DNA of 17,409 nucleotides, from contig JBKEBI010000016.1 in the NCBI GenBank assembly GCA_047973085.1, positions 1-17,409 of the forward strand. The letters are read 5' to 3'. Shown piece by piece: positions 1-6,762 of the stretch. This DNA is from JBKEDG01 sp047973085. Its GTDB lineage: Bacteria; Bacillota_I; Bacilli_A; JBKEDG01. Both the position numbers and the translations under genes were made by a program. Numbering within the stretch: the stretch's first letter is position 1; the number at the start of each line of letters is the position of its first letter. A model generated the notes under the pieces. That model was not told the DNA's origin. It did not search any database and saw only the letters and a list, made by a program, of their open reading frames with translations.

Positions 1-15
1 ATGAAGCAAGAAAAA

Positions 16-57
16 TGATTGAAGATCAGTTTGCTAACTTGCAAATCACTTCAATCA
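16..57. repeat. imperfect inverted repeat near left edge
   Basis: TGATTGAAG (16-24) pairs with CTTCAATCA (49-57). Inside it TTTGC (30-34) pairs with GCAAA (41-45) around a 6-base loop. A second small hairpin follows directly, TAATG/CATTA at 58-72. No immediate T run follows, so this is not a clean terminator. A frame open from the window edge ends with TAG at 84-86 after 27 residues that I do not recognise; it may be the tail of an upstream gene or nothing. Confidence 0.35.
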
Positions 58-142
58 TAATGTATCACATTACTTTAATTTTTTAGACTTTTTGGTCTCA
101 CATCATTTACAATCCTACAAAATTTAATAAAACTTATTCATA

Positions 143-171
143 TTGCTATTTATATCCACTTATGGTAGAAT
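143..171 (+). promoter_or_regulatory. sstT promoter, extended -10
   Basis: TTGCTA (143-148), a 17-base spacer, then TAGAAT (166-171) preceded by TG one base upstream, which is an extended -10. An overlapping TATAAT sits at 171-176. The predicted transcript start is about 178, at the edge of the inverted repeat 176-197. Confidence 0.6.
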
Positions 172-175
172 ATAA

Positions 176-197
176 TCTATGTTGTCAGCAACATAGA
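176..197. promoter_or_regulatory. perfect inverted repeat at the sstT transcript start
   Basis: TCTATGTTG (176-184) and CAACATAGA (189-197) are perfect 9-base inverted arms around TCAG. The repeat begins within a few bases of the predicted +1 and ends 10 bases before the AGGAGG at 207-212. It could be a repressor operator or a 5'-end hairpin in the mRNA. I cannot choose between these from sequence alone. Confidence 0.6.
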
Positions 198-218
198 CAT
201 AATATTAGGAGGATATAT

Positions 219-1442
219 ATGAAAGATGTTATAAAAAAATGGAATAGCACTTCACTAGTTTTGCGTATTATTGCAGGTTTAATTGTCGGTATCATACTTG
301 CATTAATCGCACCAGAAAAACTTAGTGGAATTGGTATTTTAGGAGATTTATTCGTAGGAGCACTTAAAGGGATTGCACCATTACTTGTATTTTTCTTAGT
401 AATGGAAGCTATTACTAAGCACAAAGATGGTCAAAAAACAAACATGACACACATCATTTTCCTTTATTTAATAGGTACATTCGCTGCTGCAGTAGTTGCT
501 GTATTTGTAAGTTTTGCGTTTCCAACAGAACTTACTTTAGCTGAAGCTCCTGCTGGATTCGAAGCACCTAAAGGATTAGTAGAAATTTTACAAGCTTTAT
601 TACTTCGTGTTGTAGCAAACCCACTTGAAGCAATTGCAACTGCAAATTATATAGGTGTACTTGCTTGGGCAGTAGTTATCGCCCTTGCTATTAAAAATGT
701 TGTAAAAAAAGAAGCTGCTGTTAGTGTAATTAGTACAACTGCACAAGCACTAGGACAAGTAGTTAGATGGGTTATTAGTTTAGCTCCATTTGGTATTATG
801 GGTCTTGTATTTAATTCAATTGCAACGTCTGGTCTTGATACATTACTTAGTTATGGACAATTAATTCTTGTGTTAGTTGGAACAATGCTTATTGTAGCAC
901 TTGTAGTAAACCCTATCATTGCCTTTATTGGAATGAGAAAAAATCCATATCCATTAGTATTTAAATGTTTAAAAGATAGTGGATTAACTGCATTCTTTAC
1001 AAGAAGTTCTGCAGCAAACATTCCTGTTAATATGGAATTATGTGAAGAATTAGGTCTTGATGAAGATACTTATGCAATATCAATTCCTCTTGGAGCAACA
1101 ATTAACATGGCTGGAGCAGCGATTACGATTACTGTGCTTACTCTTGCTGCTGCATATACTGCAGGTGTTGAAGTTTCAATTGGTCAAGCAATTTTCTTAT
1201 CATTCTTAGCTGCACTTAGTGCATGTGGTGCTAGTGGTGTTGCTGGTGGTAGTTTACTTCTTATTCCACTTGCTTGTAGCTTATTTAATATTCCTCAAGA
1301 TTATGCAATGCAAGTCGTAGGTGTAGGATTTATAGTAGGTGTTATTCAAGACTCTTGTGAAACAGCACTTAATTCCTCAACAGATGTATTATTCACTGCT
1401 GTTGCAGATTATGCTAATAAGAGAAAAGCTAACAAAATCTAA
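219..1442 (+). CDS. sstT: SstT, Na+/serine-threonine symporter
   Basis: A 407-residue integral membrane protein of the dicarboxylate/amino acid:cation symporter family, expected to import serine and threonine with Na+. It shows the SstT-type block SSAANIPVNMELC followed by DEDTYAISIPLGATINMAG (about residues 261-300). It also has the ACGASGVAGGSLLLIPLAC stretch (about 333-352) and the DSCETALNSSTD motif (about 378-389), which form the re-entrant loops and substrate/cation site in this family. E. coli SstT is 414 residues, so the length fits. An upstream in-frame ATG at 162 would add 19 residues and would lie inside the promoter. The ATG at 219 has AGGAGG 6 bases upstream and gives the expected MKDVIKKW amphipathic start. 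The gene is monocistronic, with a promoter at 143-171 and a terminator at 1451-1487. Seen: motifs and length. Known: family function. Confidence 0.93.
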   Translation: MKDVIKKWNSTSLVLRIIAGLIVGIILALIAPEKLSGIGILGDLFVGALKGIAPLLVFFLVMEAITKHKDGQKTNMTHIIFLYLIGTFAAAVVAVFVSFAFPTELTLAEAPAGFEAPKGLVEILQALLLRVVANPLEAIATANYIGVLAWAVVIALAIKNVVKKEAAVSVISTTAQALGQVVRWVISLAPFGIMGLVFNSIATSGLDTLLSYGQLILVLVGTMLIVALVVNPIIAFIGMRKNPYPLVFKCLKDSGLTAFFTRSSAANIPVNMELCEELGLDEDTYAISIPLGATINMAGAAITITVLTLAAAYTAGVEVSIGQAIFLSFLAALSACGASGVAGGSLLLIPLACSLFNIPQDYAMQVVGVGFIVGVIQDSCETALNSSTDVLFTAVADYANKRKANKI

Positions 1443-1450
1443 TTTATAAT

Positions 1451-1487
1451 AAAAAGTATCAAATTCCAAAAGGAGTTGATACTTTTT
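1451..1487. terminator. bidirectional terminator between sstT and the arsR-type gene
   Basis: AAAAAGTATCAA (1451-1462) pairs perfectly with TTGATACTTTTT (1476-1487). The inner TTCC/GGAG extends the stem around an AAAA loop. The T run serves sstT on the + strand. On the - strand the A-rich left arm gives a T run for the ArsR gene, which ends at 1488. Confidence 0.85.
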
Positions 1488-1805
1488 TTATTTTATTAAT
1501 TTTTTTAAATTTTGTAAATCCTCTTCTCCTATATCATAGCTTCTAAAAGCTTCAAGAACTGGACGAATAATTTGACAATTTGCTTTATATTCTTCATCTA
1601 AAAAATATGTGACACTCTTCTTATTTTGAATTCGATCAACAAGACCAGCCTCATAAAGTTTTGATAAGTGTCTTGATGTATTAGCTTGTTTTAAATTCAA
1701 AACCTCTGTTATTTCTCCCACAGTAAGACTTTTTTCAAATAGGACAGAAATTATTCTAAGCCTATTTGTCTCTGCAAACATGTTTATTACCATATGTATA
1801 TCCAT
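1488..1805 (-). CDS. ArsR-family winged-helix repressor
   Basis: A 105-residue DNA-binding protein with the ArsR/SmtB fold. Helices run up to a recognition helix in LKQANTSRHLSKLYEAGLV (about residues 38-56), then a beta wing RIQNKKSVTYFLDEE. The start at 1805 has AGGAGG four bases upstream, overlapping the stop of the glycosyltransferase gene. The two genes are 8 bases apart and clearly co-transcribed. The classic metal-site motif ELCVCD of ArsR is absent, and the only cysteine is near residue 77, so arsenic or zinc sensing by the usual alpha-3 site is unlikely. The target is unknown. It may regulate its own operon through the promoter at 2536-2564. Family call firm, ligand unknown. Confidence 0.85.
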   Translation of the reverse strand: MDIHMVINMFAETNRLRIISVLFEKSLTVGEITEVLNLKQANTSRHLSKLYEAGLVDRIQNKKSVTYFLDEEYKANCQIIRPVLEAFRSYDIGEEDLQNLKKLIK

Positions 1806-1813
1806 AATTCCTC

Positions 1814-2518
1814 CTAAGATTTACTAAATAAAATTTTAAACACAAACCTAAATAGTGATAACTGTCTAACAATTCTTTTAGGCTCTATTATTACTCTATA
1901 CAACCATTCCAAATGAAAATTTTGCATCCATTTGGGAGCTCTTTTAATATTACCACTCAAAACATCAAAGCTTCCACCAACTCCCATAAATAGCATTACA
2001 TTTGGTAAACTTTTTTTGTTATTTTCAATCCAAAATTCCTGTCTTGGACATCCCAATCCAACAAAGACAATTTCAGCACCACTCTGATTAATAGTCTCAA
2101 TAACTTTTTCATTATCTTGAACATAACCACTAAGCGCACCAACTATATTACAATTATATTTTTTATTCAAATTTTTCATAGCTTGCTCAGCAACACCATC
2201 TAAAGACCCATATAAAAAAACATTTTTATTACCTAACTTAGAACTTAAAATTTCTTCCATTAAGTCTATACCTGTAATTCTCTCAACTCTATTTTTATAA
2301 ATTTTATTTATTGCCCAAACAATTCCTAGTCCATCAGCAATCTTTAAGGTAGAATGATTTATAATTTCTCTAAGCTTTGCATTTTTATCGCACTGCAAAG
2401 TTATTTCTGGATTGACAGAACTTATTATAACTTGAGAACTACTATTATATATATAATCAATAATTTGTGTATAGCTTAGATTATCAACTTCTAAATTTAA
2501 AATATTATACTTATTCAT
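1814..2518 (-). CDS. WecG/TagA/CpsF-family glycosyltransferase
   Basis: A 234-residue GT26 glycosyltransferase. Members such as TagA transfer N-acetylmannosamine to GlcNAc-diphospho-undecaprenol for wall teichoic acid, and WecG makes enterobacterial common antigen. Family landmarks in order: SSVNPE (33-38), the ADGLGIVWA segment with the conserved Asp62, GLGCPRQEFW (154-163), GVGGSFDVLSG (179-189), RAPKWMQ (193-199) and EWLYR in the C-terminal tail. The length is normal for the family. The start at 2518 has TGGAGG seven bases upstream. There are no teichoic-acid neighbours here; its only partner is the ArsR gene 8 bases downstream, so the polymer it serves is unclear. The promoter is at 2536-2564. 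Confidence 0.88.
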   Translation of the reverse strand: MNKYNILNLEVDNLSYTQIIDYIYNSSSQVIISSVNPEITLQCDKNAKLREIINHSTLKIADGLGIVWAINKIYKNRVERITGIDLMEEILSSKLGNKNVFLYGSLDGVAEQAMKNLNKKYNCNIVGALSGYVQDNEKVIETINQSGAEIVFVGLGCPRQEFWIENNKKSLPNVMLFMGVGGSFDVLSGNIKRAPKWMQNFHLEWLYRVIIEPKRIVRQLSLFRFVFKILFSKS

Positions 2519-2535
2519 AAAAATCCTCCAAATAC

Positions 2536-2564
2536 ATTATACACTACGAAATTGGCTAGTGCAA
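2536..2564 (-). promoter_or_regulatory. promoter of the glycosyltransferase-arsR unit
   Basis: On the - strand, TTGCAC (2559-2564), a 17-base spacer and TATAAT (2536-2541) form a near-consensus vegetative promoter. The predicted start is near 2529, about 11 bases before the ATG. Confidence 0.75.
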
Positions 2565-2780
2565 ACAAATAAAAGCAGGATTTATAATTTATTTAATAGA
2601 GTTAAGTTAATTATGACTACCTATACTATGAAATTAGCAAGTAAAACATTGAACTTTACAACTGACAAAAAACTTGCATTTAGACTTTCTAAATAAATAT
2701 AAATTATGATTTAGATTAAAATAATTCGCAACTCTGCTTAATTAATACCATTATTTCTATCAAATAAATAATTTGAAACT
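2565..2780. other. AT-rich intergenic stretch without a convincing gene
   Basis: Between the glycosyltransferase promoter and the Opp/Dpp terminator. It holds a diverged second copy (2623-2647) of the promoter segment at 2541-2566. It also holds a 27-codon open frame on + (ATG 2613 to TAA 2696) without a ribosome site. I see no other structure in it. Confidence 0.4.
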
Positions 2781-2782
2781 TA

Positions 2783-2824
2783 AAAAAATACTTCATAGTT
2801 AAATTTAACTATGAAGTATTTTTT
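2783..2824. terminator. terminator of the Opp/Dpp operon
   Basis: A perfect 42-base palindrome centred between 2803 and 2804: six A, the arm TACTTCATAGTTAAA, then the mirror arm and six T. On the - strand it follows the end of the last operon gene, whose TAA stop (2823-2825) overlaps the outer arm. Confidence 0.88.
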
Positions 2825-3791
2825 ATATATCATTAATCTCTTTAGTAAAGTGGCATGCAACAAAATGATCTTTAGAAATTTCTTCAAAAACCGGATTTTC
2901 CTTAAAGCAAACATCTTTAGCGTAAGGACATCTAGCTGCAAATCTACACCCTGGAGCAGGATCAATTGGAGAAGTAATTTCCCCAGTCAATTCTATTCGC
3001 TTTTGCTTAACATCAATATTGGGAACTGGAATGGCACTAAGTAACGCCTTTGTATACGGATGATAATTCTTTTTAAATAATTCACCGGCTGGAGCTTTTT
3101 CTACTTCAAGACCTAAATACATTACTAAAATATCATCTGAGAAATGTTTTACAACACTTAAGTCATGTGTAATAAACATATACGTAAGCCCTAATTTATC
3201 TTGTAAATCTTTCATAAGATTTAAAATTTGAGCTTGAATAGAAACGTCAAGTGCACTAACTGGTTCATCACAAACAATAAACTTAGGGTTTAGTGCAAGA
3301 GCACGTGCTATTCCAATACGTTGTCTTCTTCCACCGTCTAATTCATGAGGAAATGAGCCATATAACCTATCTGCTAACCCAACAAGTTTCATTAATTCTT
3401 TAACTTTGGCTTGTAACTTTTCTTTGTCTTTTCCAAAAACATTGTGAATAATAAGTGGTTCAGCAATTATTTCTCCAACTGACATTCTTGGATTTAGTGA
3501 AGCATATGGATCTTGAAAAATAATTTGAATATCTTCTCTTATTTTATTCAACTCTTTTTTATTTAAATGAGCAATATCCTTACCTTCAAAAACTACCGAA
3601 CCTTCTGTTGGTTCTAAAAGTCTTAAAACAAGTCTTCCTGTAGTACTTTTACCACAACCACTTTCTCCAACTACTCCGAGAGTTTTTCCTTTATAAATTT
3701 TGAAGTCAACACCGTCAACAGCGTGAACAACACCTTTAGGAGTAGGAAAGTGTTTTTTCAAATTTGATACTTCTAAAATTACTTCACTCAT
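2823..3791 (-). CDS. Opp/Dpp-type peptide ABC transporter ATPase (F subunit)
   Basis: A 322-residue nucleotide-binding subunit of a peptide importer. Walker A GESGCGKST (42-50), Q-loop IFQDPYASLNP, Walker B FIVCDEP (171-177) and H-loop THD (208-210) are intact. The signature, normally LSGGQ, reads LDGGR (151-155); see findings. The C-terminal oligopeptide-transporter extension carries the usual cysteine set C282, C288, C295 and C313, of the kind known to hold an iron-sulfur cluster in some OppD/F proteins. It should heterodimerise with the ATPase encoded just upstream and energise the two permeases. The TAA of the D gene directly abuts this ATG, with GAGGAG inside the end of the D gene. Substrate (di/oligopeptide, or a related solute such as glutathione) cannot be told from sequence. 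Confidence 0.92.
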   Translation of the reverse strand: MSEVILEVSNLKKHFPTPKGVVHAVDGVDFKIYKGKTLGVVGESGCGKSTTGRLVLRLLEPTEGSVVFEGKDIAHLNKKELNKIREDIQIIFQDPYASLNPRMSVGEIIAEPLIIHNVFGKDKEKLQAKVKELMKLVGLADRLYGSFPHELDGGRRQRIGIARALALNPKFIVCDEPVSALDVSIQAQILNLMKDLQDKLGLTYMFITHDLSVVKHFSDDILVMYLGLEVEKAPAGELFKKNYHPYTKALLSAIPVPNIDVKQKRIELTGEITSPIDPAPGCRFAARCPYAKDVCFKENPVFEEISKDHFVACHFTKEINDI

Positions 3792-4796
3792 TTACAACTC
3801 CTCACTTTCTAAATATTCTGGGTTATTTGCAACTAAGTGACATGTTGTTTGATGAGTTTCACTTATTTGTACTACCCCTGGTGCACACTCCAAGCAATGT
3901 TTTCTTGCTTTAGAACATCTTGGATGAAATTTGCATCCACTAGGTAAGTTAGTTGCATCAGGAGTAAGCCCTGGAATTGGATTTAATCTATCTTCATCTT
4001 TATCAAGAGAAGGAATTGAACCAAATAGCCCTAGAGTATATGGATGACTAGTAGCTTTAAATACATCATGTAAAGTTCCAAGCTCAACTATTTCTCCAGC
4101 ATACATGATTGCTACTTTATCACATGTTTGAGCTACAACTCCCAAATCATGTGTAATCATTATCATAGAAGTATTAAACTCCTTTTTTAAATTGCTCATC
4201 ATATCTAAAACTTGTGCTTGAATTGTTACATCTAATGCTGTTGTGGGCTCATCTGCAATCAATAATATAGGATTACATGCAAGAGCAATCGCAATAACAA
4301 TTCTCTGCTTCATTCCTCCACTAAATTGATGTGGGTATTCATTATACCTTTGCATTGGTATTCCAACAAGTTCTAACATTTCTTTTGCTCTTTCCACACT
4401 ATCTAAATCAGGTTGATGAATTGCAACAACCTCAGCAATCTGTTCTCCAACACTCATAACAGGATTTAAACTTGTCATTGGGTCTTGAAAAATCATTGAA
4501 ATTTTTTCACCACGAACTGAAAGCATATCACGCTCACTAATTTCATATAAATTAACTAGTTCATCATCACCTACATTAAATTCAATACTTCCAGAAACTA
4601 CTTTACCTGGAGGAGTTGGAATAAGTCGCATAATTGACAACGCTGTCGTTGTTTTCCCTGCTCCAGTTTCACCAACTAAACCTAATACTTCTCCTTTATT
4701 AATTTCTAAATTTATTCCATTTACAGCATGTGAAGCTTTTCCATCTACTTCATACTGTACAACTAAATCTTTAATTTCTAATAGTTTATTATTCAT
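3792..4796 (-). CDS. Opp/Dpp-type peptide ABC transporter ATPase (D subunit)
   Basis: A 334-residue ATPase partner of the F subunit. Walker A GETGAGKTT (42-50), Q-loop MIFQDPMTSLNP, a near-canonical signature FSGGM (158-162), Walker B LLIADEP and H-loop THD are all present. The C-terminal extension has cysteines at 288, 294, 301, 304 and 319 in the family's CxxxxxC...C...C pattern. The start at 4796 is preceded by AAGAGGTG at good spacing and lies 11 bases after the C-permease gene. In the D/F heterodimer this subunit supplies the normal signature motif, while F has a changed one. Confidence 0.92.
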   Translation of the reverse strand: MNNKLLEIKDLVVQYEVDGKASHAVNGINLEINKGEVLGLVGETGAGKTTTALSIMRLIPTPPGKVVSGSIEFNVGDDELVNLYEISERDMLSVRGEKISMIFQDPMTSLNPVMSVGEQIAEVVAIHQPDLDSVERAKEMLELVGIPMQRYNEYPHQFSGGMKQRIVIAIALACNPILLIADEPTTALDVTIQAQVLDMMSNLKKEFNTSMIMITHDLGVVAQTCDKVAIMYAGEIVELGTLHDVFKATSHPYTLGLFGSIPSLDKDEDRLNPIPGLTPDATNLPSGCKFHPRCSKARKHCLECAPGVVQISETHQTTCHLVANNPEYLESEEL

Positions 4797-4807
4797 CTAT
4801 ACACCTC

Positions 4808-5731
4808 TTAATTTTTAAGTTTTGGATCCAATGCATCACGTAATCCATCACCTAAAATATTTAGCGCTAAGATTACAACAACAATTGTTGCACCTGTAAT
4901 CATTGAATAATATGGAGAAGTTACAATGAACTGTCTTCCTTCTGATAACATATTACCCCATTCTGGTGTAGGTGCTTGTATACCAAGTCCAATAAAACTT
5001 AATCCTGCAGTTGATAAAATTGCTCCTGCAATAGATAAAGTTGATTGTACAATTATCGGTGCCATACAATTTGGAATAATATGTCTCAATATTATCCTAA
5101 AATCTGTAGCACCTACTGCTACACTTGCTTCAACAAACTCTTGATCTCTAACACTCATTACAGCTGCACGTGTAATTCTTGAAAAACTTGGAACACTTGG
5201 TAATGCAATAGCAAAAATCAAAAATGGAATTGCACTCCCTAATGAACTTACAATTGCAATAGCAAGTAAAATTGATGGAACAGCTAAAAATACATCCATA
5301 ACTCTCATAATCATATTATCTAGTCTACCACCATAAAAACCTGTAATTGCTCCAAAAAAACCTCCAAGCAGTACTGATATTGTTACCGAACTAATACCAA
5401 TTATTAATGAAATTCTAGTTCCATATATCAGTCGTGTCAAAATATCTCTACCAAATGGATCAGTTCCTAAAAAATGTTCTGAACTAGGTAATTGTAGTGA
5501 ATTTGATAAGTTTTGATCTATTGCTCGATCATAATCAAAAATTGTATCATTAAAAAATTTCTCAAACATCGACATAGAAGCTAGCTGAGCTATAAGTGCA
5601 ACTGTAACAAAAACCAATAAAATAAGTAGCGAAAACATCGCCATTCTATTCTTTTTTAGTCTATACCACAGCTCTTTCCAAGGACCACGATAAACATCTA
5701 CATTTATATCTTTTTTCTTCTTCTTAAACAT
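4808..5731 (-). CDS. Opp/Dpp-type peptide permease (C subunit)
   Basis: A 307-residue inner-membrane permease. A charged N-terminal tail is followed by a first transmembrane helix (about residues 30-52). An extracellular stretch with the LGTDPFGRDILTRLIYGTR motif typical of OppC/DppC comes next, then five more helices. The EAA coupling loop that docks on the ATPases is visible as FVEASVAVGATDFRIILRH. The motif GLSFIGLGIQAPTPEWGNML near the C-terminus is also typical. It starts 6 bases after the B gene, with a G-rich ribosome site (GGGG, TAGGG) just before the ATG. Confidence 0.92.
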   Translation of the reverse strand: MFKKKKKDINVDVYRGPWKELWYRLKKNRMAMFSLLILLVFVTVALIAQLASMSMFEKFFNDTIFDYDRAIDQNLSNSLQLPSSEHFLGTDPFGRDILTRLIYGTRISLIIGISSVTISVLLGGFFGAITGFYGGRLDNMIMRVMDVFLAVPSILLAIAIVSSLGSAIPFLIFAIALPSVPSFSRITRAAVMSVRDQEFVEASVAVGATDFRIILRHIIPNCMAPIIVQSTLSIAGAILSTAGLSFIGLGIQAPTPEWGNMLSEGRQFIVTSPYYSMITGATIVVVILALNILGDGLRDALDPKLKN

Positions 5732-5737
5732 ATATCC

Positions 5738-6688
5738 CTACCCCTTCTTATACTTAGCTTTAATTCTAGGATCTAAAAATGCATATAAAATATCTACAAG
5801 TAGATTTACTACTGTAAATACAACTGCCATAAATATAACTGCAGCAAGTACTACAGGGATATCTCGTGTTTTAATTGCATCAACCATATACTTACCCATA
5901 CCTGGCCATGCAAATACAGTTTCTGTAAGTACAGCTCCTCCTAATAAATATCCAAACTGTAAACCAACAACAGTTACAATTGGAATTAAAGCATTACTAA
6001 GAGCATGCTTTCTAATAACTTTCTTTTCAGACACCCCTTTAGCTCTAGCTGTTCTAATATAGTCCTGACGAACAACTTCAAGCATCGAAGAACGAGTCAT
6101 CCTCATTATAATAGCTGCTCCACCTGTACCTAATGTAATAGCAGGCAAAATTAGGCTGGCAACTAATTCAGGAAAGGAATTAGTATTCATCTGGCTGGTG
6201 GGAATAAAATCTACATTAACAGCAATAAAGGCTATCAACATTAGCCCTAACCAAAAGTTTGGCATTGACACTCCCAAAAGTGCTAGTATTGTTGTAACGT
6301 TATCTAAAATTGAATACTGCTTTGTTGCAGCAATTATACCAGTTGGCAATGCAATTAATAACGCAATAGCCATTGCTGATACAGTTAAAATTACTGTATT
6401 CGGGAACACAGCAAAAATTTCTTCACTAACTGGACGACCAGTTTTATATGAAACTCCAAAATCTCCAGTTACATATCCTTTCATGTAATTAAAATATTGA
6501 ACAATGAACGGATCATTTAGGCCCATTTCTTCTTGCTTGGTAGCAATTTGTTCTGCTGTTGCTTGTTCACCTAAAACAAGTGCAGCAGGATCTCCTGGGC
6601 TCAAATATAAAATTGAATAAACCAACAAGCTAACTCCAAACAATATCGGAACTAGCATTAAAATTCTCTTTATGATATATACTGTCAT
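5738..6688 (-). CDS. Opp/Dpp-type peptide permease (B subunit)
   Basis: A 316-residue permease with six predicted helices. The N-terminal helix begins MTVYIIKRILMLVPILFGV and is followed by the LSPGDPA motif characteristic of OppB/DppB. The EAA loop reads YIRTARAKGVSEKKVIRKHAL, followed by VFAWPGMGKY and the C-terminal DPRI. The open frame extends 13 codons further upstream, but those codons cover the ribosome site and the hairpin at 6706-6732. The ATG at 6688 has AGGAGG at 6693-6698 and gives the family's usual start. It pairs with the C subunit to form the transmembrane pore. Confidence 0.92.
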   Translation of the reverse strand: MTVYIIKRILMLVPILFGVSLLVYSILYLSPGDPAALVLGEQATAEQIATKQEEMGLNDPFIVQYFNYMKGYVTGDFGVSYKTGRPVSEEIFAVFPNTVILTVSAMAIALLIALPTGIIAATKQYSILDNVTTILALLGVSMPNFWLGLMLIAFIAVNVDFIPTSQMNTNSFPELVASLILPAITLGTGGAAIIMRMTRSSMLEVVRQDYIRTARAKGVSEKKVIRKHALSNALIPIVTVVGLQFGYLLGGAVLTETVFAWPGMGKYMVDAIKTRDIPVVLAAVIFMAVVFTVVNLLVDILYAFLDPRIKAKYKKG

Positions 6689-6705
6689 ACATCCTCCTAA
6701 AATAA

Positions 6706-6732
6706 AGTAAGTGCATTTGAAATGCACTTACT
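6706..6732 (-). terminator. intercistronic hairpin between binding-protein and permease genes
   Basis: AGTAAGTGCATTT (6706-6718) and its perfect complement (6720-6732) flank one base. On the - strand it is followed by TTTATTTT and then the ribosome site of the B gene. Such partial terminators or mRNA-protecting hairpins commonly let the binding protein be made in excess over its membrane partners. Confidence 0.7.
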
Positions 6733-6762
6733 AAGAAATTTGTCAATCAATGCAGTTCTAAA

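Noticed and set aside
85..98. AGAC/GTCT hairpin as a terminator left of sstT
   Set aside because: Only four pairs, and the T run is in the loop rather than after the stem.
162..218. Upstream ATG extending sstT by 19 codons
   Set aside because: It lies within the promoter and the inverted repeat and has no ribosome site. The ATG at 219 has AGGAGG and gives the family's normal N-terminus.
2613..2696. 27-codon open frame on + in the large gap
   Set aside because: No ribosome site, no promoter, short, in an AT-rich gap; kept only as a possible coding remnant.
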